A stretch of DNA of 64,000 nt. Origin: Actinomadura chibensis NBRC 106107 (GTDB taxonomy: Bacteria; Actinomycetota; Actinomycetes; Streptosporangiales; Streptosporangiaceae). Below are positions 32,482-40,453 of the stretch, piece after piece. The notes under the pieces are model-generated. The model saw only the letters and a list, made by a program, of their open reading frames with translations. It did not search any database and was not told the origin of the DNA. The DNA is taken from contig NZ_BCQP01000010.1 of assembly GCF_001552135.1 (NCBI RefSeq), forward strand, positions 310,001 through 374,000, given 5' to 3'. Positions within the stretch are counted from its first letter, which is position 1. The number at the start of each line of letters is the position of its first letter. The position numbers and the translations under genes are program-made.

Positions 32482-34293
32482 ATGGCATCGCGATCCACGA
32501 TCACGACGACGGCGGCGGAGCCCCCGGCCGGGCGCGGCGCGAACGGCCGGACGGCCGACCGGGCCGCTGACCGGGCGGATGGCCGGTCACGCGGCGGCGG
32601 CACGGCCCGGCTCCGGGCCGCGCGGGTCCCGGCAGGGCTCCTCGGCGCGCTCCGCGCGCGCGGCACCGCCGGGCTCGCGGCGGGGCTCGCGGCGGGCGCC
32701 GTCGCCGGATGCGGCATCCCCGCGTTCGGCGGCTCGGACGGATCCGGCGCCGGGACGGGAGCGCCCGTCCCCTCCGGCGCCGCCGCCGAATGCCCCCGCG
32801 TCGGCCCGCCCCCCGCGTCCAGCGGACGCGAACTGCGCGCCATGTGGATCGCCACCGTCGGCAACATCGACTGGCCGAAGAAGCCCCGCGCGTCCGCCGA
32901 CGAGCAGAAGAAGCAGTACCTCCGCCTCCTCGACACCGCCGCCGCGATGCACCTGAACGCGGTGTTCGTGCAGATCCGCCCCAACTCCGACGCGTTCTAC
33001 GCCTCCCCCTACGAGCCGTGGTCGCAGTGGATCACCGGGACTCAGGGCAAGGACCCCGGCTACGACGTCCTGGCGTTCATGCTCAAGGAGGCCCACGCCC
33101 GCAACCTGGAGTTCCACGCCTGGTTCAACCCCTACCGCGTGTCCCGCCAGGACGACGTGAAGAAGCTGTCGCCCAAGAGCCCCGCCCGCCAGCACCCCGA
33201 CTGGGTCCGCAAATACGGCGGGGGACTGTGGTACGACCCGGGCCTGCCGCAGGTCCGCGACCTCGTCACCAACGCCGTCCTGGACGTCGTCCGCAAGTAC
33301 GACATCGACGCCGTCCACTTCGACGACTACTTCTACCCCTACCCCGAGGGCGGCGAGTTCCCCGACGCCGCCACCCACAAGACCTACGGCGCGGGCCTGA
33401 GCAGGGGCGACTGGCGGCGCGCCAACGTCAACACCCTCGTCCAGTCGCTGTCGAAGCGGATCCACGACGCCAAGCCCTGGGTGCGGTTCGGGATCAGCCC
33501 GTTCGGCGTGTGGCGCAACAAGAGCACCGACCCCGCCGGGTCGCCCACCAGCGCCCTGCAGAGCCACGACGACATCTACGCCGACACCCGCACCTGGATC
33601 AAGAAGGGCTGGCTCGACTACGTCACCCCCCAGCTGTACTGGCCGATCGGCGACCCCCGCGCCGACTACGCCAAGCTCGTCGCCTGGTGGGCCGCGCAGG
33701 TCAAGGGCACCCGCGTGCAGCTGACCATCGGGCAGGCCGCCTACCGCGTCGGCGAGGACGCCGCCTGGCGCGACCCCGCCGAACTGTCGCGCCACCTCAC
33801 CCTCAACGCCAAGTACCCGCAGGTCCGGGGGGACGTGTTCTTCAGCGCGTCCGACCTCGCCGCCAACCGGCGCGGGTTCGCCGCCCGGATCCGCGCCGAC
33901 CACTACGCCCGGCCCGCGCTCCGGCCCGTCGCCGACGGCCTCGGCGGCGCCGCGCCGCCCGCCGTGCAGAACACCACCGCCGTCCCCGCCGACGGCAGCG
34001 GCAACCAGAGCGGCGCCGAGGTCAAAGACGTGAAGGCCGTCAAGGGCGTGAAGGTCACCTGGCGGCCCGCCGAGGGCGCCGCGTCCTACGCCGTCTACCG
34101 GGTCGACGGCAAGGGCCCCGCCTGCGCGGCCGTCCGCCCCGCCGACCTCCTCGCCGACGTCCGCGGCGGCGGGATCGTCGACCCGTCCGCGAAACCGGGC
34201 CGCACCTACACCTACTACGTCACCGCCCTCGACCGGCTCGGCCACCAGAGCGGCCCCGCGCGCGGCGCAACCGTCACCGCCCCCCAGGGATAA
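32482..34293 (+). CDS. Lipoprotein glycoside hydrolase-like protein (PF02638 / DigH-like)
   Basis: 603 residues. A long Arg-rich N-terminus leads to a signal segment with lipobox AGAVAGC at about residue 77, so the mature protein is probably anchored to the outer face of the membrane. The catalytic TIM barrel starts ELRAMWIATVGNIDWPKKP; other landmarks are HLNAVFVQIRPNSDAFY, NLEFHAWFNPYRV, DIDAVHFDDYFYPYP, VRFGISPFGVWRNKST and YVTPQLYWP. The C-terminal 120 residues (VTWRPAEGAASYAVYRVDG, TYTYYVTALDRLG) form an FnIII-like domain. DigH relatives cleave denuded peptidoglycan glycans, so a wall role is likely. Confidence 0.85.
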   Translation: MASRSTITTTAAEPPAGRGANGRTADRAADRADGRSRGGGTARLRAARVPAGLLGALRARGTAGLAAGLAAGAVAGCGIPAFGGSDGSGAGTGAPVPSGAAAECPRVGPPPASSGRELRAMWIATVGNIDWPKKPRASADEQKKQYLRLLDTAAAMHLNAVFVQIRPNSDAFYASPYEPWSQWITGTQGKDPGYDVLAFMLKEAHARNLEFHAWFNPYRVSRQDDVKKLSPKSPARQHPDWVRKYGGGLWYDPGLPQVRDLVTNAVLDVVRKYDIDAVHFDDYFYPYPEGGEFPDAATHKTYGAGLSRGDWRRANVNTLVQSLSKRIHDAKPWVRFGISPFGVWRNKSTDPAGSPTSALQSHDDIYADTRTWIKKGWLDYVTPQLYWPIGDPRADYAKLVAWWAAQVKGTRVQLTIGQAAYRVGEDAAWRDPAELSRHLTLNAKYPQVRGDVFFSASDLAANRRGFAARIRADHYARPALRPVADGLGGAAPPAVQNTTAVPADGSGNQSGAEVKDVKAVKGVKVTWRPAEGAASYAVYRVDGKGPACAAVRPADLLADVRGGGIVDPSAKPGRTYTYYVTALDRLGHQSGPARGATVTAPQG

Positions 34294-34345
34294 TGATCAT
34301 GTTCGAGGGGGAGGTACCAGACACCTGACCCCCGGAGGTAAGAGC

Positions 34346-34543
34346 ATGTCGCTGTCGATGGAGGAGCAGCGGATCCTCTCCCAGATCGAGGTCCGCCTGA
34401 GCGAGGACGACCCGCGGCTGGCCCACCGCCTCGCCCGGCTCGGCACGCGCCGCCGCCGCGCCCGCACCGTCGTCATCGCCGCCGCCGTCATCGTCGTCGT
34501 CCTCGCCGCGATCGCCGCGCCGGTCATCGCGGCCGTGCTGTGA
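34346..34543 (+). CDS. DUF3040 family small membrane protein
   Basis: 65 residues. The family opening MSLSMEEQRILSQIE and an E-D-D-P-R-L-A element are followed by a basic TRRRRAR stretch and one membrane segment (TVVIAAAVIVVVLAAIAAPV). Function is not known. GGAGGTAAGAGC precedes ATG 34346. It is shorter than usual DUF3040 proteins, which have two membrane segments; here the C-terminus ends after the first. Confidence 0.8.
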   Translation: MSLSMEEQRILSQIEVRLSEDDPRLAHRLARLGTRRRRARTVVIAAAVIVVVLAAIAAPVIAAVL

Positions 34544-35044
34544 CACCGCCGCCCCGCCGCCGCGGGCGCCGCAGCGGGCCCGCTCCCAGACCTCCGTGAC
34601 CCCAGGCCGGGCCGCGCGCCCAACCTCCGCGCCCGGCCCCCGCGGACACGCGAACGCCGATGCCCCGGCGAGGACAGCCTCGCCGGGGCATCGGCGTTCA
34701 AGCCGGTGTGGTGGTCGCCTCACGGCGAAAGGCACAACGAAGCTCCAGCCCGGACCGCATGGGACCGGCGGTATTCCCCGAAGGCGTCAGGTAGAGCCCG
34801 GGGGACACATGCCACACCGACCCACCCACTGTAACGGCTCCACGGCACTGCCTCCTCCACCGCGTCCCCCCGAGCGCCGATCACCTCACCGCCGGGTGAC
34901 GCTTCCCCTACGCCTGCGCACCGCCCCGCCGGGCGGCGCGTCCCTGCATATGACCCTTAATGCGACCGAACACGGCGAAGGGCGGCGGGGGGACGCCCGC
35001 CCGACGCCGCGCCGCACCCGGCACGGGCACGAGGAGACGGGGAC
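34544..35044. other. Intergenic region of 500 bp with one strong hairpin
   Basis: Apart from the 22-bp hairpin at 34652-34699 there is no coding pattern I trust. The last 60 bp hold GAGGAGACGGGGAC before the next start. A small RNA in this interval cannot be excluded but nothing in the sequence identifies one. Confidence 0.5.
34652..34699. terminator. Perfect 22-bp stem-loop
   Basis: GAACGCCGATGCCCCGGCG and three further bases pair completely with 34678-34699 across the loop ACAG. No U-run follows, as often in high-GC actinomycetes. It lies 109 bp after DUF3040 and may end its transcript. Confidence 0.6.
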
Positions 35045-35935
35045 GTGAACACCACGGGGACCACCGGCACCAGACCACCCGCCACCACCGGCACACAAAA
35101 CACCGGCGACGACAACGGCGACACCCTCGACCGCGAACCAGGCAGCCACCCCAGCGCCCGCGACACCACCACCGAACCACACGGCACCCCCACCCTCAGC
35201 AGCCACCCCGGAAGCAGCCCCGGCAGCCACCCTGGCAGCCACCCTGGCAGCGGCCCTGGCGGCGGCCCTGGCGGCGGCCCTGGCGGCGGCCCTGGCGGCG
35301 GCCACGCCCCGGGCGGGACCGCGGGCCAGGTCGCGGGCCACAGCACAGGCGGCGCGCCGTCCGGCGAGACGGGCACTGAGACCGACAGCGAGACCGGTGG
35401 CAGGACGGGCGGCGAGGGGGGTGGGCGCGGTCGCGTCGCGGGCGAGCGGACGTGGGAGCTGAGCCCGGGTGCCGACGCCGCGTCACGGGCTCGCGCGCTC
35501 ACCCGCCGCGCCCTGCGCGAATGGCACGTCACCGGGCCCGCCGACGCCGACGACATCGTCCTCATCGTCGACGAGCTCGTGACCAACGCCGTCGTCCACG
35601 GGGACGGCCCCGTGCGCCTCACCCTGCGCCTGGACGGCCCGCCCGACCGACGCCGCCTCACCGGCGACGTCCACGACGACGGCGCCCGCGCGCCCGCCAA
35701 GGCGCCCGCCCCGCCGACCGGGGCGCAGCCCCCCGACTGGTCCGAGGCCGGACGCGGACTCCTCCTCGTCGCCGCACTCGCCACCGCCCACGGCACCCGC
35801 CCCGACACCGCCCGCCCCAACACCACGGACAACACCAGCAACACCAGCAACACCGACAGCACTGGCGGAACCGGCAAGACCGTCTGGTTCACCCGGCTCC
35901 TCGCACCCCACCACCCAGGCGCCCGTCCCGCGTGA
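35045..35935 (+). CDS. RsbW-like ATP-binding (HATPase_c_2) protein with repetitive N-terminus
   Basis: 296 residues. The C-terminal ~150 residues form a GHKL fold: RALTRRALREWHV, the N-box DDIVLIVDELVTNAVVHG with Asn, a weakened G1 box HDDGARAP, and the G2 box EAGRGLLLVAALATAHG. Such proteins are usually anti-sigma-factor kinases. The first ~130 residues are low complexity: Thr/Gly/Asn-rich, then HPGSxPGS and GPGGGPGGG repeats encoded by tandem 12-base units (about 35205-35310), then Gly/Glu/Thr. A second Thr/Asn-rich stretch lies near the C-terminus. GTG 35045 follows GAGGAGACGGGGAC. Confidence 0.75.
   Translation: MNTTGTTGTRPPATTGTQNTGDDNGDTLDREPGSHPSARDTTTEPHGTPTLSSHPGSSPGSHPGSHPGSGPGGGPGGGPGGGPGGGHAPGGTAGQVAGHSTGGAPSGETGTETDSETGGRTGGEGGGRGRVAGERTWELSPGADAASRARALTRRALREWHVTGPADADDIVLIVDELVTNAVVHGDGPVRLTLRLDGPPDRRRLTGDVHDDGARAPAKAPAPPTGAQPPDWSEAGRGLLLVAALATAHGTRPDTARPNTTDNTSNTSNTDSTGGTGKTVWFTRLLAPHHPGARPA
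35220..35310 (+). repeat. Intragenic 12-base tandem repeats
   Basis: Units of the type GGCAGCCACCCT (three) and GGCGGCCCTGGC (about four) stand in tandem inside the ATP-binding protein gene, encoding HPGS and GPGG repeats. Such arrays change length by slippage. Confidence 0.75.
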
Positions 35936-35980
35936 ACCGGCCCTGAGCCACGGCCCCGCCCAGCCGACCCGCCCAGCCGA

Positions 35981-36025
35981 CCCGCACTGAGCAGGCCCGC
36001 ACTGAGCAGGCCCGCACTGAGCAGC
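35981..36025. repeat. Three tandem copies of a 15-bp unit
   Basis: CCCGCACTGAGCAGG repeated at 35981, 35996 and 36011 (last base differs). It lies in the intergenic stretch after the ATP-binding protein gene. A preceding CAGCCGACCCGCC duplication is at about 35961-35984. Confidence 0.8.
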
Positions 36026-36054
36026 AGGGCGAACAGCAGCACGGCGATTGCGCT

Positions 36055-36180
36055 GACGCGCCCTGGGCGTCGCCGTCGCCGGACGGCTCGGCCAACTGGC
36101 CGTCCTGGACGTCGTCCGCGAGCTGGACGGCGAGGGCCAGCTCTCACAGCGCCACGGCACGACATCCGCGGGCTGCGGGG
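36055..36180 (+). pseudogene. Possible gene remnant, unidentified
   Basis: One plus-strand frame reads ALGVAVAGRLGQLAVLDVVR then ELDGEGQLSQRHG, which looks like real protein sequence, but it has no start and runs into an unrelated frame. Probably the residue of a deleted gene between the 15-bp repeats and the WYL gene. No family is proposed. Confidence 0.3.
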
Positions 36181-36192
36181 CGTGCGCCCGGG

Positions 36193-37314
36193 TCAGGCCT
36201 GGAGGGGGCAGCGGTCTATCAGCCACACCTCCCCTTCGTCGTCGGTGAAGGGCTCGGGGGGCTCGTCGGTCAGGCGGTCCAGGTGCCACTCGACGTGCGC
36301 GAGGGGGCCGCGCCAGCCCGCCAGCAGGTCCGCCAGCGGGCGCGGCGGGCCCGGCGGCCCGTACGGGCGCGGGTCGGGCAGCTCCTCCTCCCACAGCGCG
36401 TCGTCGCAGTCGGCCGCCCAGTGCGCCACCGACGCCAGGACCTCCTCCAGGTCGCGGACGAGGTCGCCCAGCGACCGCAGCGCCATCGCGTCCTGGATCA
36501 TCCGCTCCCGCGCGTCGTAGGGCAGGTCCCGGTCGAACACCGGCGGGAACCGCGGCCGCCGCCCCGCGAGCACCGGGTCCTCGCCGGTCGCCGCCGCGCG
36601 GACCGCCGCCGCCTGCCACCGCGTCCACTCCGCCAGATGCCCGAGGACCGTCCGCAGCGCCGCCGCGCCCGCGCCGCCGCCCGACCGGACCTCCGCCGCC
36701 GCGTCCCGCAGCCGCGACCGGACGAACTCCACCCGGTCCAGCGTCCACGCCCGCGCCCGGTCCGCGCCCGCCGGGCCCCGCGGACCCGGCGCCGCCCGCG
36801 GCCGCGGCACCGGCACCCGCAGCGCCGCCAGCAGCTCGTCCAGGTCGCGGACCTCCGCGCCGCGCCCCGACAGGAACGCCGCGCCGATCCGGTCCAGCCG
36901 GAACATCCGCGGCCCGTCCCGCATCCGGCACCACCCCACCAGGTACTCCCCGTAGGGGGCGGTGACGAGGCCGTGCGCCTCCACGTCGCGGAAACTCCGC
37001 GTCCCCGCCTGATCGGTGTAGGCCAGCCGGACGATCCGCCGCGTCCGCACCGCCTCCCGCAGCGTGTCGCGGACCGGCCCCATCAGCGACCCGACCTCGC
37101 TCAGCGGCTCAGGCTCCGGCGCGGCGGGCAGCACGTACCCGCGGCCCTTCTCCGCCCGCACCGGCAGGCCCCCGTGCGTCAGCAGCTCCAGGTCGCGGCG
37201 GACCGTCCGCCCGCTCACCCCCAGCCGCTCCGCCAGCACCGCCGCGTCCAGGGGCTCGGGGGACGCGGCCCGCAGCTCCGCGACGAGCGCCAGTAACCGG
37301 TCAACGCGATCCAT
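36193..37314 (-). CDS. HTH-WYL regulator with an extra DinB/ClbS-like C-terminal domain
   Basis: 373 residues. The N-terminal HTH_11 domain (residues 1-60) includes LGVSGRTVRRDLELLTHGGL. The WYL domain (about 78-150) contains RTRRIVRLAYTDQAGTRSF and GEYLVGWCRMRDGPRMFRLD. After a Pro/Arg linker, residues 192-348 read as a four-helix bundle: ALRTVLGHLAEWTRWQAAAV, MIQDAMALRSLGDLVRDLEE, VLASVAHWAADCDDALW and PLAHVEWHLDRL. These resemble ClbS/DfsB and DinB proteins. The combination is unusual; the ligand is unknown. ATG 37314 opens the HTH. Confidence 0.8.
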   Translation of the reverse strand: MDRVDRLLALVAELRAASPEPLDAAVLAERLGVSGRTVRRDLELLTHGGLPVRAEKGRGYVLPAAPEPEPLSEVGSLMGPVRDTLREAVRTRRIVRLAYTDQAGTRSFRDVEAHGLVTAPYGEYLVGWCRMRDGPRMFRLDRIGAAFLSGRGAEVRDLDELLAALRVPVPRPRAAPGPRGPAGADRARAWTLDRVEFVRSRLRDAAAEVRSGGGAGAAALRTVLGHLAEWTRWQAAAVRAAATGEDPVLAGRRPRFPPVFDRDLPYDARERMIQDAMALRSLGDLVRDLEEVLASVAHWAADCDDALWEEELPDPRPYGPPGPPRPLADLLAGWRGPLAHVEWHLDRLTDEPPEPFTDDEGEVWLIDRCPLQA

Positions 37315-37406
37315 GCACCCATCGTGACCGCGCCCACCGACATTTCCGCCGTCCCCGCAAGGCCCCAAAACCCTTACGGGACCGGCGTTCCCGGCGCCCG
37401 CGCAGG

Positions 37407-40223
37407 TCAGCGGCCCGACAGCTCCGCCGCCAGGCCCTCGAAATCGGCCGCCGTCAGCGACAGCGCGCTCCCGATCGCCCGCGTCGCCTCCGCGCTGCCC
37501 AGATGCCGCGTCGCCGCCCGGTCCAGGTAGGCCTCCACGAGGCGCGCGCCGGTCAGTCGGCCGCGCGGGCGCAGCGTGCCCACGTCCCGCTCCACCACCG
37601 CCCACGCGTCCGCGCCGAGCCGCAGCCGCCGCTCCTCGGCCAGCAGCCCCACCAGCGCCGACCGCGCCGCCGCGTCCGACAGGTCCGGCAGCCGCACCGC
37701 CCGCAGGTCGGTCACGAGCTCCGGCGACGCCGCCGACAGCTCCCCGACCCGGTCCGGCTCGCACGTCGCCAGCAGCGCCGTGTCGTTCACGCCCTCCAGC
37801 CGCGTCCGGTACAGCGCGGACGCGTACGCAGGGCCCTGCGCCTCGTCCAGGATCAGGCCGTCCAGGCCGTCCAGCAGCAGGACGTGGCCCGCGTGCTCCT
37901 CCAGCGCCGCGCGCAGCCCGTCCGGGCCGTGCTCGCGCAGGTCCTCGGCGTGCGCGGAGCGGACCTCGCCGCTGGAGGCCTCCACCTCCGCCAGCGCCGC
38001 GGCGACCATCCGCGCCAGCCGCCGCTGCCCGCTGGACGGCGTCCCGATCAGCAGCAGCGCCGGAGCCGACGCGCTCGACACGTCCTGCCCGCGCAGCCGA
38101 CGCGCCCACTTCCCGCGCCGCCGCACCTCCGTCACCACGCGCTCGATGTCGTCCGCGCCGCACAGGAACCTGATCCCGTACGCCTCGGCGACCTGCGGGC
38201 TCTGCTCCGGGACGGGCGCCGCCCGCAGCGGCGGGGGCGGCTCGGGCACCGGCGCGGGAGGCGGCGGCAGATCCGCGTGCCGCTCACCCACCCGATCCCC
38301 ACCCGGAGACGGGCCCGGAGAGGGGGGCGGGGGGACGGGGCCCTCCGCGCCCGGCCACGCCGGGCCCCGGTCGAGCTGGGTCTTGAACGCGTCGGTGTCC
38401 AACTGCGTGTGCTGCGGCTCCGACGGCCACACCGGCTCCGCGGGCGCGGGCGGCGGGACGGGCGCAGCCGGGACGGGCCGAGCCGGGGGAGGGGTGTCGG
38501 CGGTGGTCGCGTCCGGCGACGGCCACGCCGGGGCCGGGTCGTCCGCCGGAGGCGACGGCTCGGGCACCGGCGGCGCCTGGAACGGCGCCGGAGACGAAGG
38601 CGCCGGAGACGAAGGCGGCGGCGAAGGCTCCGGTGCCGACGGCGGCGGGACCGGCGGAACGGGCGGGGCGGACGGGGGCGGGGCGGGCGCGACCGCGGGC
38701 GGCGGGCCCGGGGCGTCCCGCGCGGGCTCGGGCACCGGCGCGACCGGCTGGTCGGCGCCCGGCTCGGCGCGCTCGGCGGCCAGGTGCGCGCGGGCGGCCT
38801 TGATGATGTCCCACGCCGACAGCTCGTCGGTGGACGGCGGCGTGTGCAGCGCCGGGGACGTCAGCTCCGCCGCCACCGCCTGCGGCACCGCGAACCCGGT
38901 CGCCGGCGGCGGCACCTGCGCCAGCCGGCACCACGTCAGCCCGAGCGTGTAGGTGGTGGCCAGCAGCGCCGCGAGCGCCTCGGCGGGCGGCGCCGCCCCC
39001 GGCGCCGCGGCCTGCGTGCCGCGCAGCGCGTCCGGCAGCCGCCCGTCGCGCGGCCACAGCACCCGCAAAGGGTTCGCCGGGTCGGCCAGGACCGCCTGGA
39101 GCGTCCGGGCGCTGTCGGGGTCGAGCCACTGCTGCACGGCGGCGAGCGCGCCCGGCGCGGCCTGCAGGTCGGCGGCCAGCACCGCGACGCCCGCGCGGCG
39201 GACCTCGTCGTGGCCCCGGCCCGGCGCCGCCGGGCGCGGCCCGGTCAGCTCCGCGACGATCTCCTGCAGGTCGTACAGGGCGAGGCGCAGGTACTCCCCG
39301 GGCGCGGTGTCGCGGACCATCGGCGTCGCGAACTCGGCCGGGCAGCGCCGCCGCCACTCCTGCACGATCGCGCCCGGCCCGTACCGGACGGTCGCGAGGT
39401 CCTGGTTGACCATCCGCAGCGACGCCGCCGTGATCGCCGCGAGCGCGTCCGCGCCGGGACGGAACCGCGGGTCGCCCCGCAGCCCGGCCGCGACCTCGTA
39501 CATGACGCGGGCGACGTGCGCGGCGCCGCCGCCGTCGCCCGCGCCGAGCCGGTGCACGTAGTACCCGGCGAGGGTCGCGAAGTCGGGCGGCATCATCCAG
39601 TGCAGCTGCTCGGCCGACGTCGTCAGGAACGGGACGAACGACTCGATCAGCGGATGCTCGGTCAGCGCCACCGGCGACCCCGCGCACCACAGCAGCGCCC
39701 CCCACGCCGCCGCGACCGTGGACGGCGTCCCCGGCTGGAACATCGGGTCGTGCTGGGCGAACTGCTGCGGGTCGACCGCCAGCGCCGTGGTGAGGGCCTG
39801 GGAGATCCCCGCCACCACCGCCGTGTCGGGGACCGGCCCGAGGAACCCCAGCGGCGCGACCCGCCCGGCCGAAAGGTCCGGGCCGGTGGGGAACAGCTGC
39901 GGCGGGACGGGCGGCGTGCCCGCCCCGCGCGGCGCGGGCACCGCGACGCGGCGGTCCTCGAACGTCGCGGGCGGCGGGCACGGGTGCCACGCGCCGTCCA
40001 GGCCGCACCGGTACCAGCGGCCCCACGCCCCGTAGAGCCACCACTCCCCGGCGCCCCACAGCATCCGCGCGGCGATCTGCGCGGCGCGGTCGGCGGGCTG
40101 GGCCGTCCGCCACCACGGGGAGGCGACCAGCTCGCGCACGTTGCCCTCGACCGACGCGAACAGGTCCCCGCTCGGGCCGCCACCGGTTCCGCCGGGCCCG
40201 CCCCCGGCCGCCTGCCAGCTCAT
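37407..40223 (-). CDS. Large protein with Trp-rich N-terminus, Pro-rich linker and degenerate AAA+ domain
   Basis: 938 residues. The N-terminus is Trp-rich (about residues 37-75: WWRTAQPADR, WGAGEWWLYGAWGRWYRCG). A helical domain spans about 100-530, then a Pro/Ala/Ser linker to about 680. The C-terminal part (682-938) has the layout of a CbxX/EccA-type AAA+ domain, but Walker A reads GTPSSGQRR at 727-735 (no Lys-Thr/Ser) and Walker B reads VLLLDGLDG near 785 (Gly instead of Glu). It is therefore probably not an active ATPase. TACTAT (40235 to 40230) lies six bases before ATG 40223, suggesting a leaderless message. Function unknown. Confidence 0.75.
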   Translation of the reverse strand: MSWQAAGGGPGGTGGGPSGDLFASVEGNVRELVASPWWRTAQPADRAAQIAARMLWGAGEWWLYGAWGRWYRCGLDGAWHPCPPPATFEDRRVAVPAPRGAGTPPVPPQLFPTGPDLSAGRVAPLGFLGPVPDTAVVAGISQALTTALAVDPQQFAQHDPMFQPGTPSTVAAAWGALLWCAGSPVALTEHPLIESFVPFLTTSAEQLHWMMPPDFATLAGYYVHRLGAGDGGGAAHVARVMYEVAAGLRGDPRFRPGADALAAITAASLRMVNQDLATVRYGPGAIVQEWRRRCPAEFATPMVRDTAPGEYLRLALYDLQEIVAELTGPRPAAPGRGHDEVRRAGVAVLAADLQAAPGALAAVQQWLDPDSARTLQAVLADPANPLRVLWPRDGRLPDALRGTQAAAPGAAPPAEALAALLATTYTLGLTWCRLAQVPPPATGFAVPQAVAAELTSPALHTPPSTDELSAWDIIKAARAHLAAERAEPGADQPVAPVPEPARDAPGPPPAVAPAPPPSAPPVPPVPPPSAPEPSPPPSSPAPSSPAPFQAPPVPEPSPPADDPAPAWPSPDATTADTPPPARPVPAAPVPPPAPAEPVWPSEPQHTQLDTDAFKTQLDRGPAWPGAEGPVPPPPSPGPSPGGDRVGERHADLPPPPAPVPEPPPPLRAAPVPEQSPQVAEAYGIRFLCGADDIERVVTEVRRRGKWARRLRGQDVSSASAPALLLIGTPSSGQRRLARMVAAALAEVEASSGEVRSAHAEDLREHGPDGLRAALEEHAGHVLLLDGLDGLILDEAQGPAYASALYRTRLEGVNDTALLATCEPDRVGELSAASPELVTDLRAVRLPDLSDAAARSALVGLLAEERRLRLGADAWAVVERDVGTLRPRGRLTGARLVEAYLDRAATRHLGSAEATRAIGSALSLTAADFEGLAAELSGR

Positions 40224-40229
40224 CCGGCG

Positions 40230-40235
40230 ATAGTA
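40230..40235 (-). promoter_or_regulatory. Candidate -10 hexamer, leaderless arrangement
   Basis: TACTAT on the minus strand ends six bases before ATG 40223 of the large Pro-rich protein. Transcription would begin at the start codon. No -35 is recognisable. Confidence 0.4.
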
Positions 40236-40453
40236 GTGGCCGCGGCGCCGCGCCCGTGCGGCGCGCCCGGCATCGCCGCACACCCCGTCGGGAGCCCCGT
40301 CGGGAGCCCCGCCGGGGGCGCTTCCGCGGGCCCCGCGCGGCGGGTCGGCCCCCGGGACCCCCGACCCTTGTTGTAAGGAGTGTCCCTGCTGTACGTTCAT
40401 TAACCGTTGGTTCCCCGGCCCTGCCGGGACGGCGGCGAGGATCGGGAGCTGCG

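Noticed and set aside
35205..35310. Short regularly spaced repeats as a CRISPR array
   Set aside because: The units are 12 bases, contiguous, in frame and encode Gly/Pro/Ser repeats within a protein; there are no spacers.
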